A stretch of 64,000 nucleotides of DNA from Cavia porcellus (taxonomy: Eukaryota > Chordata > Mammalia > Rodentia > Caviidae): assembly GCF_034190915.1 (NCBI RefSeq), contig NW_026947484.1:184444982-184508981 (forward strand), read 5' to 3'. Both the position numbers and the translations under genes were made by a program. Of the stretch, positions 35,632 through 48,600 are shown piece after piece; positions within the stretch are counted from its first letter, which is position 1, and every line of letters starts with the position of its first letter. The notes beneath the pieces were generated by a model. That model was not told the DNA's origin. It searched no databases and was given only the letters and a program-made list of their open reading frames with translations.

Positions 35632-36023
35632 TATGGTTTATATTTACATGACCTTGAAATCTCATAGATGCGGCTTTGTGAAAGTGTGTGGGCTGTGAAA
35701 CTCATCAGTGGACTAGTCAGCTGATGAGTTTCTTTATAGCTAAATGTCATATTTGGAAGTGAAACCTGATCAGAGGAGATGGGTGACTCAGGGCATGACC
35801 AGGAAGCATGTATTCCCTTCTGTCTCCACTGATCTCTTTCTGCTTCCTGCTTGCCATACAATGAGCAGTTCTTCTTTGGCATGCCCTTCTAACATGCCAA
35901 CCTGCCTTGAAGCCACCAAAATAGGTGTTTAAATCTTTAGTGACTGTGAGACAAAGTAAAACTTTCTTCATTTTATTTGTGCATCGATTATAATGTTTCA
36001 GTCATAAGAAACTAACTAAGACA
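35632..36023 (+). mobile_element. ERVL-MaLR 5' LTR, sense
   Basis: Has the classic MaLR LTR order: TTATGGTTTATATTTACATG start, AGAGGAGATGGGTGACTCAG, CTTTCTGCTTCCTGCTTGCC, ACATGCCAACCTGCCTTGAA, then an A-rich polyadenylation region and the terminal CAGTCATAAGAAACTAACTAAG. The primer-binding-site region follows immediately. Confidence 0.85.
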
Positions 36024-37969
36024 GAATTTGGTACCAGAGACTTAGAATCACACCTGTGACCACTTGACCATGTGATTCAAAAGTTCTTGGAAATGCTTTA
36101 CAGGAGGAATTTGGAAAAGTTGGGAGACATTTGGTGGAGAAATATCCATAGACTTCTTTCAGCTGAGCTTGATGGAATATTCTAGTCAAACCTCAGAAGA
36201 TCTGAAGCTGACAAAGAGCAAGCTAAGCAGGTTTCAGCTGGATAGAAGGACTCCACTGACAGTTGAATTCCAGGCTGTGTCTATTGTGCTCTGGCCTGAA
36301 ATTCATCTACATTTTGTTACTGCCATAAAACTTTGAGGAGACTGAAGTTAACAGCAGTGGATAAATTAGCCTGACAGAGAAAATTTCAAGGTAGTATAAT
36401 GGTAAGTCAATCTGTGACAAGAATACTGTTAGGGGCTTTTGAAAAGATTTGCCTGGAGAAACAAAAGCAAAAGCTGAGTAATACAAAATATATTTGAGTT
36501 TGGCCACAAATGAAGCTCAAATAAAGATGTGATCTGGAAAATGGAGCAAAAGAGTTTGGTCGTTAAAAAGATTAGCATTAAAAGAAGACAAGTATTTTAC
36601 AAGAGGACAATAGTTCAAAGTCCTGGAATGTGAGAAACCAGGAAAGCCACATGCTTTGCAGGTTTAAGTTGCAAAGGTGAAAGACTTTGATTTAAGAGGA
36701 GAGCCCCATAGAATCATGACCATAATACTGGTAGCTTAGAAATGAGAATTGATTCCACAAGACTTTGTTCACCATCTTCACATATCCAGGGGCTCAGAGC
36801 TCTCTGTGTCTAAGGGCTCAGATCTTACTTAAGCTGGTGGTAAATGTTGCTGTCACTCACATGGTACTGGTTTTTGTGTAGAGGCTGAATGCAAGGGTTG
36901 TGGGTTCATGGAGACTTCCACATAGATATCAGAAGAAAGGCTTGAGTTCCAGGCAGTGTGGCCCTGCAGAGCAGTTCATGACGCTGTGACTATGTAGTAA
37001 AAAATGCAATGAATATTCAGAAAGTTGGAAAAGTGAGTGTTATCAGAATTCTGCGGTCATGTCCAATGGTAATGAAGAATGGAACGATGAATGTAAAAGT
37101 TAATGTCTAGGAAAAATGATTTAAAAGATATAAAGGCAAGGAAATAAAATACTCACCATCCAGTAGTAGGATACTCAAGTATGCTTATTGCTTAGGAGTT
37201 TGTAAGGGGTTTAGAAGGGAAATTGAGCCCTGTGTAAGTGATATAATTTCTACACTGTAGAAAACTACAATCTTCATTTCCAGTCTGTGCAATGTTTATG
37301 CAGTGCCCATGCAGAGCTCATGTGCCCTTTAGCCAATGGCCTGTCTAGTGATCCTCTGGGGAGGCCCAAGACAGCCAAAATATGTTTAGTTCATGTTTTC
37401 ATAATATCCCTCAAGGGTTGTGATTTACCAGATTTCATTTTGGACTTCTTTATTCCATTTTGGACCACTGTACTTACTGATTAGTCGAATTTTAACTCTT
37501 GTTACACTAGGAACATAGACAGTCTTAGGAAAGGCACAGGCAATGAGCAAATATAACCCAAGAATAACCATGAAGGCTACAATCACTGGCAGTGCCAGAC
37601 AGGCAGAGCCACACCAGTCATTTGGAAATTGTCTCTCACAACAATTTGCTTTGGGTGCTGGGCATGGAAATACAGGATTTAATGTTTTTCCTGCTGAGTT
37701 TTGGTCTTGGTTTTTCTCCCATTCTTTTTTATCCTCCTATTTATCAATTTTGATCTGGGGATGTTAACCTGTGCTTTTTTATGCTGGTAAATGCTTAACT
37801 TTCTTTTGCTGTAAGTGTTCACAGGTAGGGGTTTGCCTTAAATCTCAGAGGAGACTTTGGATATGGACTTCTCAGTAGTGCTAAAACTGTGAGGATTTTG
37901 GTACCTCCTGAAATTGACTAAGTGCATTTTATACAATGGAATGCACAGATGTTTGTGAGAGGTCCATAG
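36024..37969 (+). mobile_element. ERVL-MaLR internal region, sense (non-coding)
   Basis: Begins with the MaLR hallmark GAATTTGGTACCAG (TTTGGTACCAG at 36,027-36,037) next to the LTR, then GAGACATTTGGTGGAGAAAT and TTCTTTCAGCTGAGCTTGAT. It ends with GAGACTTTGGATATGGACTT at about 37,852, typical of the MaLR internal 3' end. About 1.9 kb with no gag, pol or env frame, as usual for non-autonomous MaLR. Confidence 0.8.
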
Positions 37970-38380
37970 TAGAATGTGATGATTAATTGTCGATAACCAC
38001 CCAAAGTCTCATCCCTTTTTAGAGGGAGTGTTTTAGAGGTGATTGTATTATGGGGTATGGTATTCATTAGTCTATTAGTCTGATGAGTTTGTATCTAAAT
38101 GTTGGGAGGTGATTCCTTGTCAAAGGAGATGGGAAAATGGGGCATGTCTTGGAAGGATAAATCTCTGACACACTTTCCTTGATAATTCTCTGCTGCCTAC
38201 TTGCCATGTGATGAATAACTCTTCTCTATTCTAGCAAGATTGTATGATATGCCACCCTGTCTTGAAGCCAGGAAACAATGGACTGAAAACTCTTGAATAT
38301 GAGCCAAAATAAACCTTTACTCCTTACAGTTGTTAGTATAGGATAGTATGTCTCAGTCAAGAGAAAGTAACTAAGATATT
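37970..38380 (+). mobile_element. ERVL-MaLR 3' LTR, sense
   Basis: Paired with the 5' LTR: GGAGATGGGAAAATGGGGCA, TCTGCTGCCTACTTGCCATG, ATATGCCACCCTGTCTTGAA, TGAGCCAAAATAAACC (polyadenylation region) and a terminal CAGTCAAGAGAAAGTAACTAAG. The two LTRs differ by many substitutions and indels, so the insertion is old. Confidence 0.85.
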
Positions 38381-40765
38381 ACAAAGTAGCAGATATTAAA
38401 CCACTACCTGTACCTTTATTGAAATATAGGATGACAAAAAATTGTATTTTTTCATGAGTTTTTATAAGACAATATAACAGAAAATAATAAAATGACAAGT
38501 TTTAAAATGATTCAATGATTTGTCTGTGTATACTATGTCTTAAAACACACAATACACAATGCAGTGTTACAATCTGGACAGTAGTATCTAGTCTTTATGA
38601 TTTTGCATTACTGTCTGTCTTTGAATAACATACTTTACACTGTAATGTTGATCTTTTCTTCTGTGAGTGGTATAATTTCAGTAAACTGTCAACCCACTAA
38701 ATATAATGGTGAAAATATCAGTGATGGAGGTATAGGTTGACATGTCTCAATTTTTTAATTTAATCTATTAGACCTAACTTAAATTGTAAATGATTTTTTG
38801 AATCCCCTCATTTTGAATAAATAACAAACAAGTTTCATATTGTTTTCCCAAGAAAGTGCTTATACATTTTATAGTAATGGTTTTCCTTTTATTTTATTGC
38901 AGGATAACTTGTTAGATGTCAGTCATATGTGTCAGTACTATCCAAAGAATTATTAGAATCATTGATCACTATATGAATTATTTTGGTTTTGTTTCCTACT
39001 TCAATTTCTTCATTTCTGCATTATGAATGCATAATTAACTACAAGGAAACATATTTTTGTCCATTTCCTAACATAGATTTTTCTCTCTGATATGCTAATA
39101 TTTTCCCTTTTTCAGTTTTTTCTTTTGCAGATCTGTTAGCACTTCCTTCCCATTAATCTCACTGCCCCAAATATGTTTTGCATTGTAAAAATATCACGGA
39201 GTGCTGGAGAAGTTTAAAAATTATATTGATGTAATTTCAATAAAAGTTTTTATTGTAGCACAAAATTGTGAACAACTAAATTTCAACATGAGTTTTTGTG
39301 GGAGCAAATCTTACCTACATCATAGCATACCAGCAATTATGGCATTGCAAAGAACTTGTTTCATCTCCAGAAATTCACAGATGTTTGGAGAATAACTTGC
39401 AGCAGATAAGCAGAACTTTAGCAATATATTTTAATAGTGGTGAAGATAAGTAGTTTTTGAATCCCAAAGGAGGGATCATTTACTTGAAAGAAACAAGTGG
39501 TTGCAGGCCTTAGATAAATATTTCAATTTAATACTCCCAATTAAGATTTTTCATGAGAGATTGATATAATCCATAAACTGTCACAGAACTCATAGTTATT
39601 GGGTATGCCACAATTAGTAAATTTGATTAATATCTAAAATCTAAATAGTCTGTATTTTACGTTGAAGATAAAAAAGAATGATCTAAATGCTATCCAGTGT
39701 TCTTGAACTAAAATTCTTTTTCAAATAAACTGGTAGAATAAGGAACCTATATGCTAATGTTTCTTCCTTGAATGCAAATATTAATATAAAGGTAGAAAAA
39801 TAAGGAAGGTATTTATCTTTATTTTTTAAAGTTTTCCTTATATTCAGTGTACCTGAATCTCCTTACGAGACACTGTTACCCATATATAAGCAGAAATGTC
39901 ACCTGACTGCTATTAATAACTCAGAGCCTCAGTAAATTACACATATGCATTCGTTTCTATTATTCATTAATTTAATTATTATCAATTTTTAAATAAATCA
40001 TTACACTATATGATTAATATAAAGCTTAGGTATATTATTTTTTCCTAAAAATTGAGCAAAATAGGCAAGATAAAATGTGCTTGCTAACTATAATTTAATA
40101 ATAATTTATACAGAGTGATAAGAGGTACTGTTTTTGCATTTTCACTGTATCTTGACATAGAAAAATCCATATTTAAATTCTTATTTCATACTTCTTTGAC
40201 CTTCAGTTTTCTTGTTTATGAAGAGCAACCATCTGAATATGCTGTGATGCAGAGTAAACATAGTACAAATAAAATACTTAGGCATGCGAAGTAGTATTGC
40301 TAATGCAGAAATTATAAATCAAGGACAAATCCACTTAGAGAAATGTAGGCTCTTATTAGTGTTTTAAAAAAAATGTTTTCAAAAGAATGTTTTCAGAAAT
40401 AGCTAGCAATTATTTATCCCATTCTGAAGCATTTTAAAAGCAGATATTGGGAGTTTAACTATTTTTAGTTGTTTTGAAAGGTCTAGATCAGCGCAAGAAA
40501 AATTTTACTTCTCACACTTTTTCTTTGGCAAATTGAGCACAGTCTGACATCTGCCATTGACAAATATGAAGCATATTATGGGATGACCTCTGCCGTTTTC
40601 TTTGCTCCAGACTCCGTTTGCAAAGTCTCTGTTATAGTGCTGAGACTCTATGTAAAGAAGACTAAGCTAGAGCTTTACTACTACTAACGGCTGCATGAAC
40701 ATCAGTTATTTAGTTCTCTAGCTCAAAATTTTCTATTTTATAAAATAGAATAATCAAGGGACATA
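38381..40765. other. Unassigned AT-rich DNA
   Basis: No gene recognised. 40,196-40,300 (GACCTTCAGTTTTCTTGTTTATG) is faintly MIR-like. Confidence 0.4.
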
Positions 40766-41145
40766 ATTGTTTTAGTCTGCTTCTTGTTATGATACTGTCA
40801 AGTCTGGGTAATTTATAAAGAAAAGACAATTATTTGCTTCATGACTGTGGTACTCGAAGGTGCAAAAGCATGGTGCCTGAAGAGGGATACCCTCATTGCA
40901 TTAAAACATAGCAGAGAAACAGAAAGAAATCTGAATGCATGCAGGAGAGATCACACACTAAGTGACCTTTCTATTCTACTTTCCTAAGAACAAAAATCTC
41001 TTCTGCATGACTGCAAACATTCCACTGTAAGCAATGCCCTATTGGCTTAACATCTTCCATGAGGCTCTGTGGCTCAAAGGTCTTCCACATCAATATTCCT
41101 TCATTGGAGATTGTTTGCAGTACATGAGCATTTGAATACTCCAAC
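40766..41145 (-). mobile_element. ERVL-MaLR LTR, antisense (solo)
   Basis: TTAGTCTGCTTCTTGTTATG, then CTGGGTAATTTATAAAGAAAAG and, at the far end, GGAGATTGTTTGCAGTACATGAG. This is the antisense order of MST/MLT1-type LTRs. No internal region adjoins it, so it is a solo LTR. Confidence 0.75.
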
Positions 41146-41364
41146 TGTTTTGAAATAATAGCACCTATCTCTGGCAGGCATTTCCAGCCTGTTACTCACA
41201 TGTCAGATATGCTTGTGTTATAAAGAAAAAAAAAATCTTTTAGAAAACAAGTTTGCTAATTTTATAAATGAACTGTATTATATACTTTACATGTAGCCAA
41301 AGATAATTCAATGAAACCTAGGCAAGTCAGGGGAATCTAACTGCAGACTACATGTTGAAAACAC
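41146..41364. other. Unassigned AT-rich DNA
   Basis: Short gap between a solo LTR and a MIR, with nothing recognised. Confidence 0.4.
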
Positions 41365-41455
41365 TTGTGAAATTCTGTGGAGGATTAAAATATGTTATAT
41401 ACACAGAACACATGGTAGAATGTATAGAGAGTGCTAAATAAATGTTGACTCCATA
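41365..41455 (+). repeat. MIR SINE fragment
   Basis: GGAGGATTAAAATATGTTAT, then ACACATGGTAGAATG and GAGTGCTAAATAAATGTTGAC, follows the 3' half of MIR. Confidence 0.6.
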
Positions 41456-43535
41456 ATTATGACATTTCTGTCTCTTTATCTACCCATAATTTTAAAACTT
41501 TATCTTCAGAAAGATATTCTATTTTCATAAACCACATAGGATGTGGATGTACAAATAAACTCCGTACTGAAAGAAACACTTCTTTCAATTTAGTCTTATT
41601 CATAATTTAAATATAATTTGTAATTTCTCTTTGACCCTCTCTCCACATGAATATTTCTAATGTCAGGCAAAAAAAAAGTAGGGATCAGCTGTTTAGTTTA
41701 GAAACCACAATTTTCCTGGTCTCTCTACTTTCTGAACTTGAATATGCTAAACTTTCCTTTTTTTTATTCACAAACATTAAAAACTAACTCTCTGAATAAA
41801 ACAAAATAGAAACTAAATGAAAAGGCATACGAATTTTACTTTAGCAGTTACAGCTTTCACAGTGAATGATTTGATGCTCCTCAGTGCTACTTAGTGAATG
41901 TAATCACACTTATTTGTTTTGTAGAGAATTATATTGTGAAACATGTGTGGTAAGCAGGACTGTTATCATATAAATTATCCAAGATTTGTTGCTTGAAATT
42001 GCAGCATACAAAAAGAAAGCATGCATAAAAACTACCTGGCAAAAAGATTTCCATTATTTAATGAAGCCTTATTAATATTATTAATTAACAAATAAAATTA
42101 GATAAAATCTCATTAATATGTGCATTCTATTTAATTTAGTAACAAAAATGTCCAAAGTATTATTCTGCAAGGGAGGAAAGGAATCAAAATTATTAGATCT
42201 GTAAATAAAATATTGCCTCTTTTTATGTATATACCAAATGGTTTCTTCAAAATACTGTCAGTAATTCTGTTTGTTTAATTAATTCTTTCCTACTTTCCAA
42301 ATATGAGTGTCAAAATACATTTTTAAGTCAGGTGATGAAATTATTATAGATACATGCTACAAATAGTAACAGTTGTTGCTAAATCCCCTCATAGGTTAGG
42401 CAGAGATCAGTCAAATAGAAATAAATCTCTACTCCATCACAGCTCCTGCTGGTTGGTTTGTTTTTTTGTACTCAAGTTGTCACGCATTTGGATCATTCTT
42501 CTTCTAATTGCCTATGAGCTTCCTATGACTCCTGCTGCAGTTTCAGTTCAATGCTGCTTAAAATGACCCCGTGTCCTCTTTAGAAAAGCAGACATCAGAT
42601 GCAAATTCTCTTCACAGAAGGTCAGTGGGGCATGTGTGTAAACCTCTGTCTGGAACTGACACTCGCCCATCCAACCGCATTTCACTGGCCCATGGAAATC
42701 TCATGGTTGCTGTCAGGGCTACAGGAGTATAATGTTTACACTCTAGTAAACAATACCATAAAGTCTCAAGGTAAAGGATATGGATCAATAAAGCTAACAT
42801 TGAAGACATATAGACAGTTTTATGATTCGATTCTCCTCAGAAATAAAGCTGGTTGAGCAGAATCCCTGACATGTCAACCACTAAAATAACAGGTTAAATA
42901 GCCTATGGTCCTAGTGTACATCCATTGCCGGCTCCTCTTTGGAAATTGTAAACTGTGTAATGAAGTTAAGAAGACTATCTGGATTAAAATGTGTTCTTTT
43001 TATCTCTGTTTTTCTGAGTCAGAATTAAACATACCAGCTCTCTAGTTGTCGATTCTTTTAGTTAAAATGATAAAAATTTTAAGAAGCACTTACAGGAACT
43101 ATATGTGTAATTGAAAAAATATTTAATGATATGTCTTGTTGCTAAAAGTTTATTAATGGCACAAGCTAATAATTTGTTATAATTTCCTTTCCATTTCTTT
43201 TATCATTTTAGATCACCTATATTTTCACAATTCCATGCTTTTATCCTGTATATTTTCTTTGTTGCATTTTTCTCACTCAATTTTATATTCCTTCAGGTGG
43301 TACTCCAGTGTTATCTTCTTTCTTTATGTTTTCTTAAAACTGTAAATTTGAATGTAAATTGAGAAGAATTTAATGGTTGGTGGTAGACTGGAAAAATGAC
43401 GGGTTACATAGTGCACAGAAAAGAAAGAAAGATGCTTAGTTCTTTGCTGGAAATGTTAAGAGATGAAGTAGATGAAAAGGTAAAGTAGATGTAAAAGGAA
43501 GTTAGTGGACAGGTAATGTGTATCTTCTTGATTTC
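41456..43535. other. Unassigned DNA with a complex patch near 42.4-42.95 kb
   Basis: No family recognised. 42,400-42,950 is less AT-rich and more complex than its surroundings, with a few CpGs and an 85-codon frame without known motif. It could be constrained non-coding DNA or an unrecognised old repeat. Confidence 0.35.
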
Positions 43536-43536
43536 T

Positions 43537-43905
43537 GATATAATTTGAATATCAAATGTCTTCCATAGAGCCAGATATTACAGATTTGGTGCCAGGGTGC
43601 TGCTTTGCGATGATACTGTGGCAGTTAATGATCATAGAGCTAGAAGGAAGTCCATAGGCCATTGAAGTGTATCTTCCAAAAGAATCTGAGGCACCCTTCC
43701 CTTTTCTTGCTTTTGTTCCCTGGTCATGGGATCAAGAGGTAGCTCCTTGTGACTGCTGTACAGTACTAGTATCAGAAATCTAAAAGAAATAGGTCTTCCA
43801 CAGAATAGACTGGATGCTAAAAAACCAGGAGCTAAAGGAAACTTTTTCTCTTTATAAATTAATTGCATCAGGTGTTTTAGTATAGTGAGAGAAAGCTAAT
43901 GCTTC
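43537..43905 (+). mobile_element. ERVL-MaLR LTR, sense (solo)
   Basis: Starts GATATAATTTGAATATCAAA and includes GATTTGGTGCCAGGGTGCTG, GTCCATAGGCCATTGAAGTG and TTCCCTGGTCATGGGATCAAG. It ends with the polyadenylation region (CTTTTTCTCTTTATAAATTA) and AGTGAGAGAAAGCTAATGC. The order matches rodent MaLR LTRs. Confidence 0.7.
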
Positions 43906-44630
43906 CTTCATGAATTTGAGTAAACTATAACCATTATATTTATATATAAAAATATTATGAATTTAAAATAATTTTAACAGATACATCATTTTCTGTTTCA
44001 TTTTACTCCCAAGTGAGTCATTCATGATAATACTTAGTTTATTGACCATAATGTATCATGAAATTAACCAGATTGATAAAGTTTAGGAAGTCAATCATAT
44101 TCTTCGATTGCATCTAAATTCAGTTAACATTTTATACCCAGGTGTTATTCATTGGGAAGATTTAGGAAATGCTTTGTGTAGGGAAAAAGAATGTCATTCC
44201 AAGTACTACATTAGATTAGAAAGTAGATTCTAACTCTGCACATTGGCATATTAATATCTGAAAAATGCATCCAAATAAAAGCTAGTGTTATTTTCAAGTC
44301 TTTTTAGTGTTTTGTTCATGAGTTGTCACTTCACAAATTTTGTTAATAAAACTCATTTGTTATGTAATGTTTTAATTGTTATGGTCTTTTAAATATACTT
44401 TCTTTTTCGTATTCATAAGAAACCTTTTTGGTAAAGTGGATTAGAAAGTATTGTTTCTACTTTGCAAACTAATAAAGTAAAATGGGTATTAGCTTCCTCT
44501 CATAGATGTAAAATGGATTTTGAATAAGTTACACGAGTTATATTAAGTATTATGTGTGCATTTCTTAGTAAAATATACTTTTCTGTAAATAGGAAAGTTT
44601 ATTTTTTATTTTATAAGGCATTTTCTTTTT
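43906..44630. other. Unassigned AT-rich DNA
   Basis: No gene or repeat family recognised. Confidence 0.4.
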
Positions 44631-44689
44631 TTAACCTTTGTATTTTAAAGGAAATAAAACAACAACAAAAAAAAAACTAAACAAAGCAG

Positions 44690-45130
44690 ATCAGAGAAAA
44701 ATGATGTAAATAACACAGGATTTTGGAACAAGACAACAGGGAATCAACAGTGGCTTCCATAAGGTCTCTTGTTTTCTTCAAAGTAGTTGTCCAAACCTTC
44801 ACACACAATAAGTTAATACAAATCAGAATAGTATAAATACAATCAAACCAAAGAATGAGACCCTTATAGGCCTTCAAAACTAGACACTAGGAAATCAATA
44901 ATGGTTACCATAATGTCTCTTGATTTCTTCAAAATACCTATCCATATCTTCATACATATTTAAATCAAACAATTAAAAACAGTCTAAAACCAGTCAAAAC
45001 CAATAATAAAAGCATTATTTCACTTCAAAACAAACTGATAGGAAGTCATCAAAGGATACCATGATGTCTAATTTTCTTCAATATAAATGTTCATAACATC
45101 ACATATAATAAAATCAATTCTTATAAACAC
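44690..45130 (-). repeat. L1 3'-region tandem repeat, ~151 bp period
   Basis: Anchors of the type CCATAATGTCTCTTGATTTC recur at about 44,757, 44,909 and 45,059 (period 150-152 bp), each preceded by a GGAAATCAAYAATGG-like block. It is followed by a non-repeated 3'-region segment to about 45,500. Confidence 0.85.
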
Positions 45131-45699
45131 GTTAGGTGAAGCTCTAGGCATATGTAAGCTTATACATATACATCTGTCCTTCTATCCTTTCTGTATTAGA
45201 GGTAAAAACAAAGCAAAACAAAACACAGTACAAGAAAACATAAAAAATAAGTCTAATAAATAACACAGAGCCCAAAATACTACCAATATAGGCTTTCAAA
45301 GCAAGGTAGTTATGTTTCAAAATAACATTTTGTTGTTTTGCATTGTTATCTTCAAAAGTCTTACTCAAATTACCAGATATAGTCATGCAAAATAGATCTA
45401 ATCCTATAGATATTGATTGTTTTGCTCCAAGAACTAACTGAATTAGTGGTATAATAATTTTAGTGATCTTAAGAGTATATATACAAATTTGTATCATTTT
45501 TCTTTCCTCTTCCTTCTTTTCTCCTTTATTTTATCTTCTTTGAGCAGTTTTTTACCCTTCCACAATACTTATTGAAGATTTTTTACCTTATTTACTCTTC
45601 TGGTTTCTTACCCTAGGGAGACACTACAGTGAGTTTGATTTATTTTGCTTATAAGTATGGTCTCAAGTCACACCCATTTACTTATAAAACCCTCAGTGC

Positions 45700-48600
45700 A
45701 ATATTTAATTACAGCTGACTAATATTCCATTGTTTAAAAATACATCTTTTCCTCACATGTATAAATACTGTATAGAGTAGCATAAAACACTAGGAAAGAA
45801 ATGCGTAAGAAATGGTAAAAGTACATAAAAGGTTATGGTAATCATGATTCCCCATTACATTGCTTGGAAGCCTTATAACGTTTCCATTCATTAGTTGGAA
45901 TCGTTTTATCCTGGGTTGTTTGATTTTATTATCTGTGATGGTATGAACACTATTTTGAAGTAAACAAGTCATTATGATAGCTAGGGCTCATTTAATATCA
46001 TCTTGATTTGAAGTCCTACCATACTTTTGTTATTTTGTTTCCATTGATTCTATCATGTAGTGTCTTATTGGATTTTAATATATATGGTAATATAAACAAA
46101 TATTTTATGGACAATGAGATAATATAGTAACCACTGTTAATTTTCTGTTATTTGGTTCTGAATGCCTTGTAATACTTCCAGTCTCTTTAATGGTTTTATA
46201 CTATTTTGTTTTGTTTGGTACTATTGTGTATGGAGGTATGCTCAACTATTTCAAGGAAAGAGACATTTTGGTAGCTACTGTTATATCAGGTTGTCTGATG
46301 GTGAAATACTGTGTTGCTTTAATTGTTCTGTTCCGATCTTCTTTGTTTTGTTCTCTTTTATCTTAATTATTTAAAATAAAAAATTCAAGAAAAATAAAAA
46401 AATACATCTGTTCTATCCATTCCTCAATTGACAGGCATTTGTGTTGTTTCTAAGATTTAGTTGTCTCAAATTGTGTTGCTATAAATGTGGGTAAAAATAT
46501 ATCACTGTGGTATGATATTTTCAGTTCTTCTGGGAATATGCTTAGAAGTGGAATAGCTGGGTCAAATGAGACCTCCAATTCCAGCTTTTTGAGGAACTTC
46601 CAGACTGATTTCCAAAGTGGTTTCAACAGCTTACACTCCCACCAACAGTACAAAAGTCATATTTTTTCCTCCAACCTCTCCAGCATTTCTTATTGGTGGT
46701 TTTCTTGATCTTGACTATTCTTTCTGGAGTGAGATGAAATCTCAGTGTGGATTTAATTTGCATTCTCTAATGAACCATGATGTTGAACATTTTTTCATGT
46801 TTTTATTTGTCATTTGTATATCTTCAGCTAAATGTGTATTCATTGCAGATGCCCATTTTTGCATTGAATCTTTGAATTTTGGGGGCCTGATTTTTTAAAA
46901 ATTCATTTCACATTTTAGATAGAAGTCCTTTGTCTGAGGTTCTGTTGACAAAGATATTTTACCAATTTTTGGGATTTTTTTCACTCTGTTGGGGATTTCT
47001 TTTGACATCAAAAATTTTTTAGTTGGGTGGGATCCTAGTTATTGATTCTAGGAAATATTTCCCATGCAGTTTGATTTTTGTTTATGAATTCTCAGCTGAC
47101 CCCTCTGTTTTCAAGATTTCTACCAACTTTGTCTTCCAGCATATTTAGTTTTTCTGTTTTAATATTTAAATATTTGATCCATTTTGACTTAAATTTAGAG
47201 CACAGTGATAGGCCTGGGTCTAGTTTTAGATTTTGACACATGGAAAGACATTTATTCCAGCACCATTTATTAAAGAGACTATCCCTTCCAGTGAACATGT
47301 TTGGCCCCTTTGTCAAAGATAAAGTGGCTGAGTGTAGTTGTAGTTGTAGCTGTATTTTTTAATATGTTCTACAGATCTTCAGGTCTGTTTGTATTCCAGC
47401 ACCATGGTGATTTTATCACAGTAGCTTTGTAGTATAATATCAAGTCAGGGATTGTGCTGTCCCCTGCCTTTCCTTTGTTGCCCAGAATTACCTTTGCTAT
47501 TCTAGGTCTCTTCTGGTTCTAGATGAATTTTAGTAATGATTTCTCTATGTCTGTGAGATATGCTGACATTATTTTGATTGGACTTGAATTAAATCTGTAT
47601 AAAATTTTTGAGAGAATGGCCATTTTCACAATATTTGTTCTTCCTATCCATGAACATGGAATGTTTTTTCATTTTCTGAGATCCTATTCTCTTTTCAGAG
47701 TACTCTAATTTTAAATGAATAGATCTTTTACTTCCTTTGTTAGATTAATTCCTAAGCATTTCAATTTTTTGCTTACTACACTAGAAGGTGTGGTTTCTCT
47801 TATTTCTCTCTCAGTGAGTTTGTTTTTTGTGTACAGGAATGCTATTGATTTTTGGGTGGTGACTTTGTATCAAGCTACATACTGAATTTGGTTATTACAT
47901 GTAGGAGTCTTTCAATGGAGTTTTTGGGATCTTCCATATAGAGCATCATGTCATCTGAAAATAATAATAATTTAAATTCTTCCTTTCTTATACTTATTCC
48001 TTTTATTTTTCTCTCTTGTATGATTACTTTGGCTAATATTTACAGTAGTATATTGAATAAGAGTGGCGATAGTGGACAGCTTTGTCTTGTTCCTTATTTT
48101 AAAGTGAAAGCTTTTAGATATGCTGGCTTTTAGTTTGTCATAGATGGCTTGTCAGATTGAGATAGAGACCATCTATTTTGATTTTCCATTGGGTTCTTAT
48201 CATGAATTGAGGTTGGACTTTATCAAAAGCTCTTTCTGCATGCATTGAGATGATCATGTGATTCTTATCTTTGGCTCTATTGATATGATGCATTATGTTT
48301 ATCGATATGCATATGTTGAACCATCCTTGAATTCCTGGGATGAATACCACATGGTCATGGTGTATAATCTTCTTGATGACTTGCTGCCTTCTGTTTGCCA
48401 ATATTTTCTTGAGGATTTTCGCATTTATGTTCATGAAGGAGTTTGGCTTGTAGTTCTATTTTTTGCGTGGGTCTTTCTCTGGTTTTGATATTAGGGAAAT
48501 ACTTGCTTCTAGGAATGAGTTCAGGAAACTTGTTTCCCTTTCTATTTCATTGAAGAGTTTGAGGAGAGTTGGAATTAAGTCTTTGAATTTCTTGTGGAAT

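Noticed and set aside
35632..38380. Coding-competent endogenous retrovirus
   Set aside because: The internal region is non-coding MaLR sequence of about 1.9 kb, with no gag, pol or env frame.
45144..45497. 117-codon minus-strand frame as a gene
   Set aside because: It lies wholly within the non-coding L1 3' region, and the corresponding stretch of the related copy at 51.1-51.4 kb does not keep the frame.
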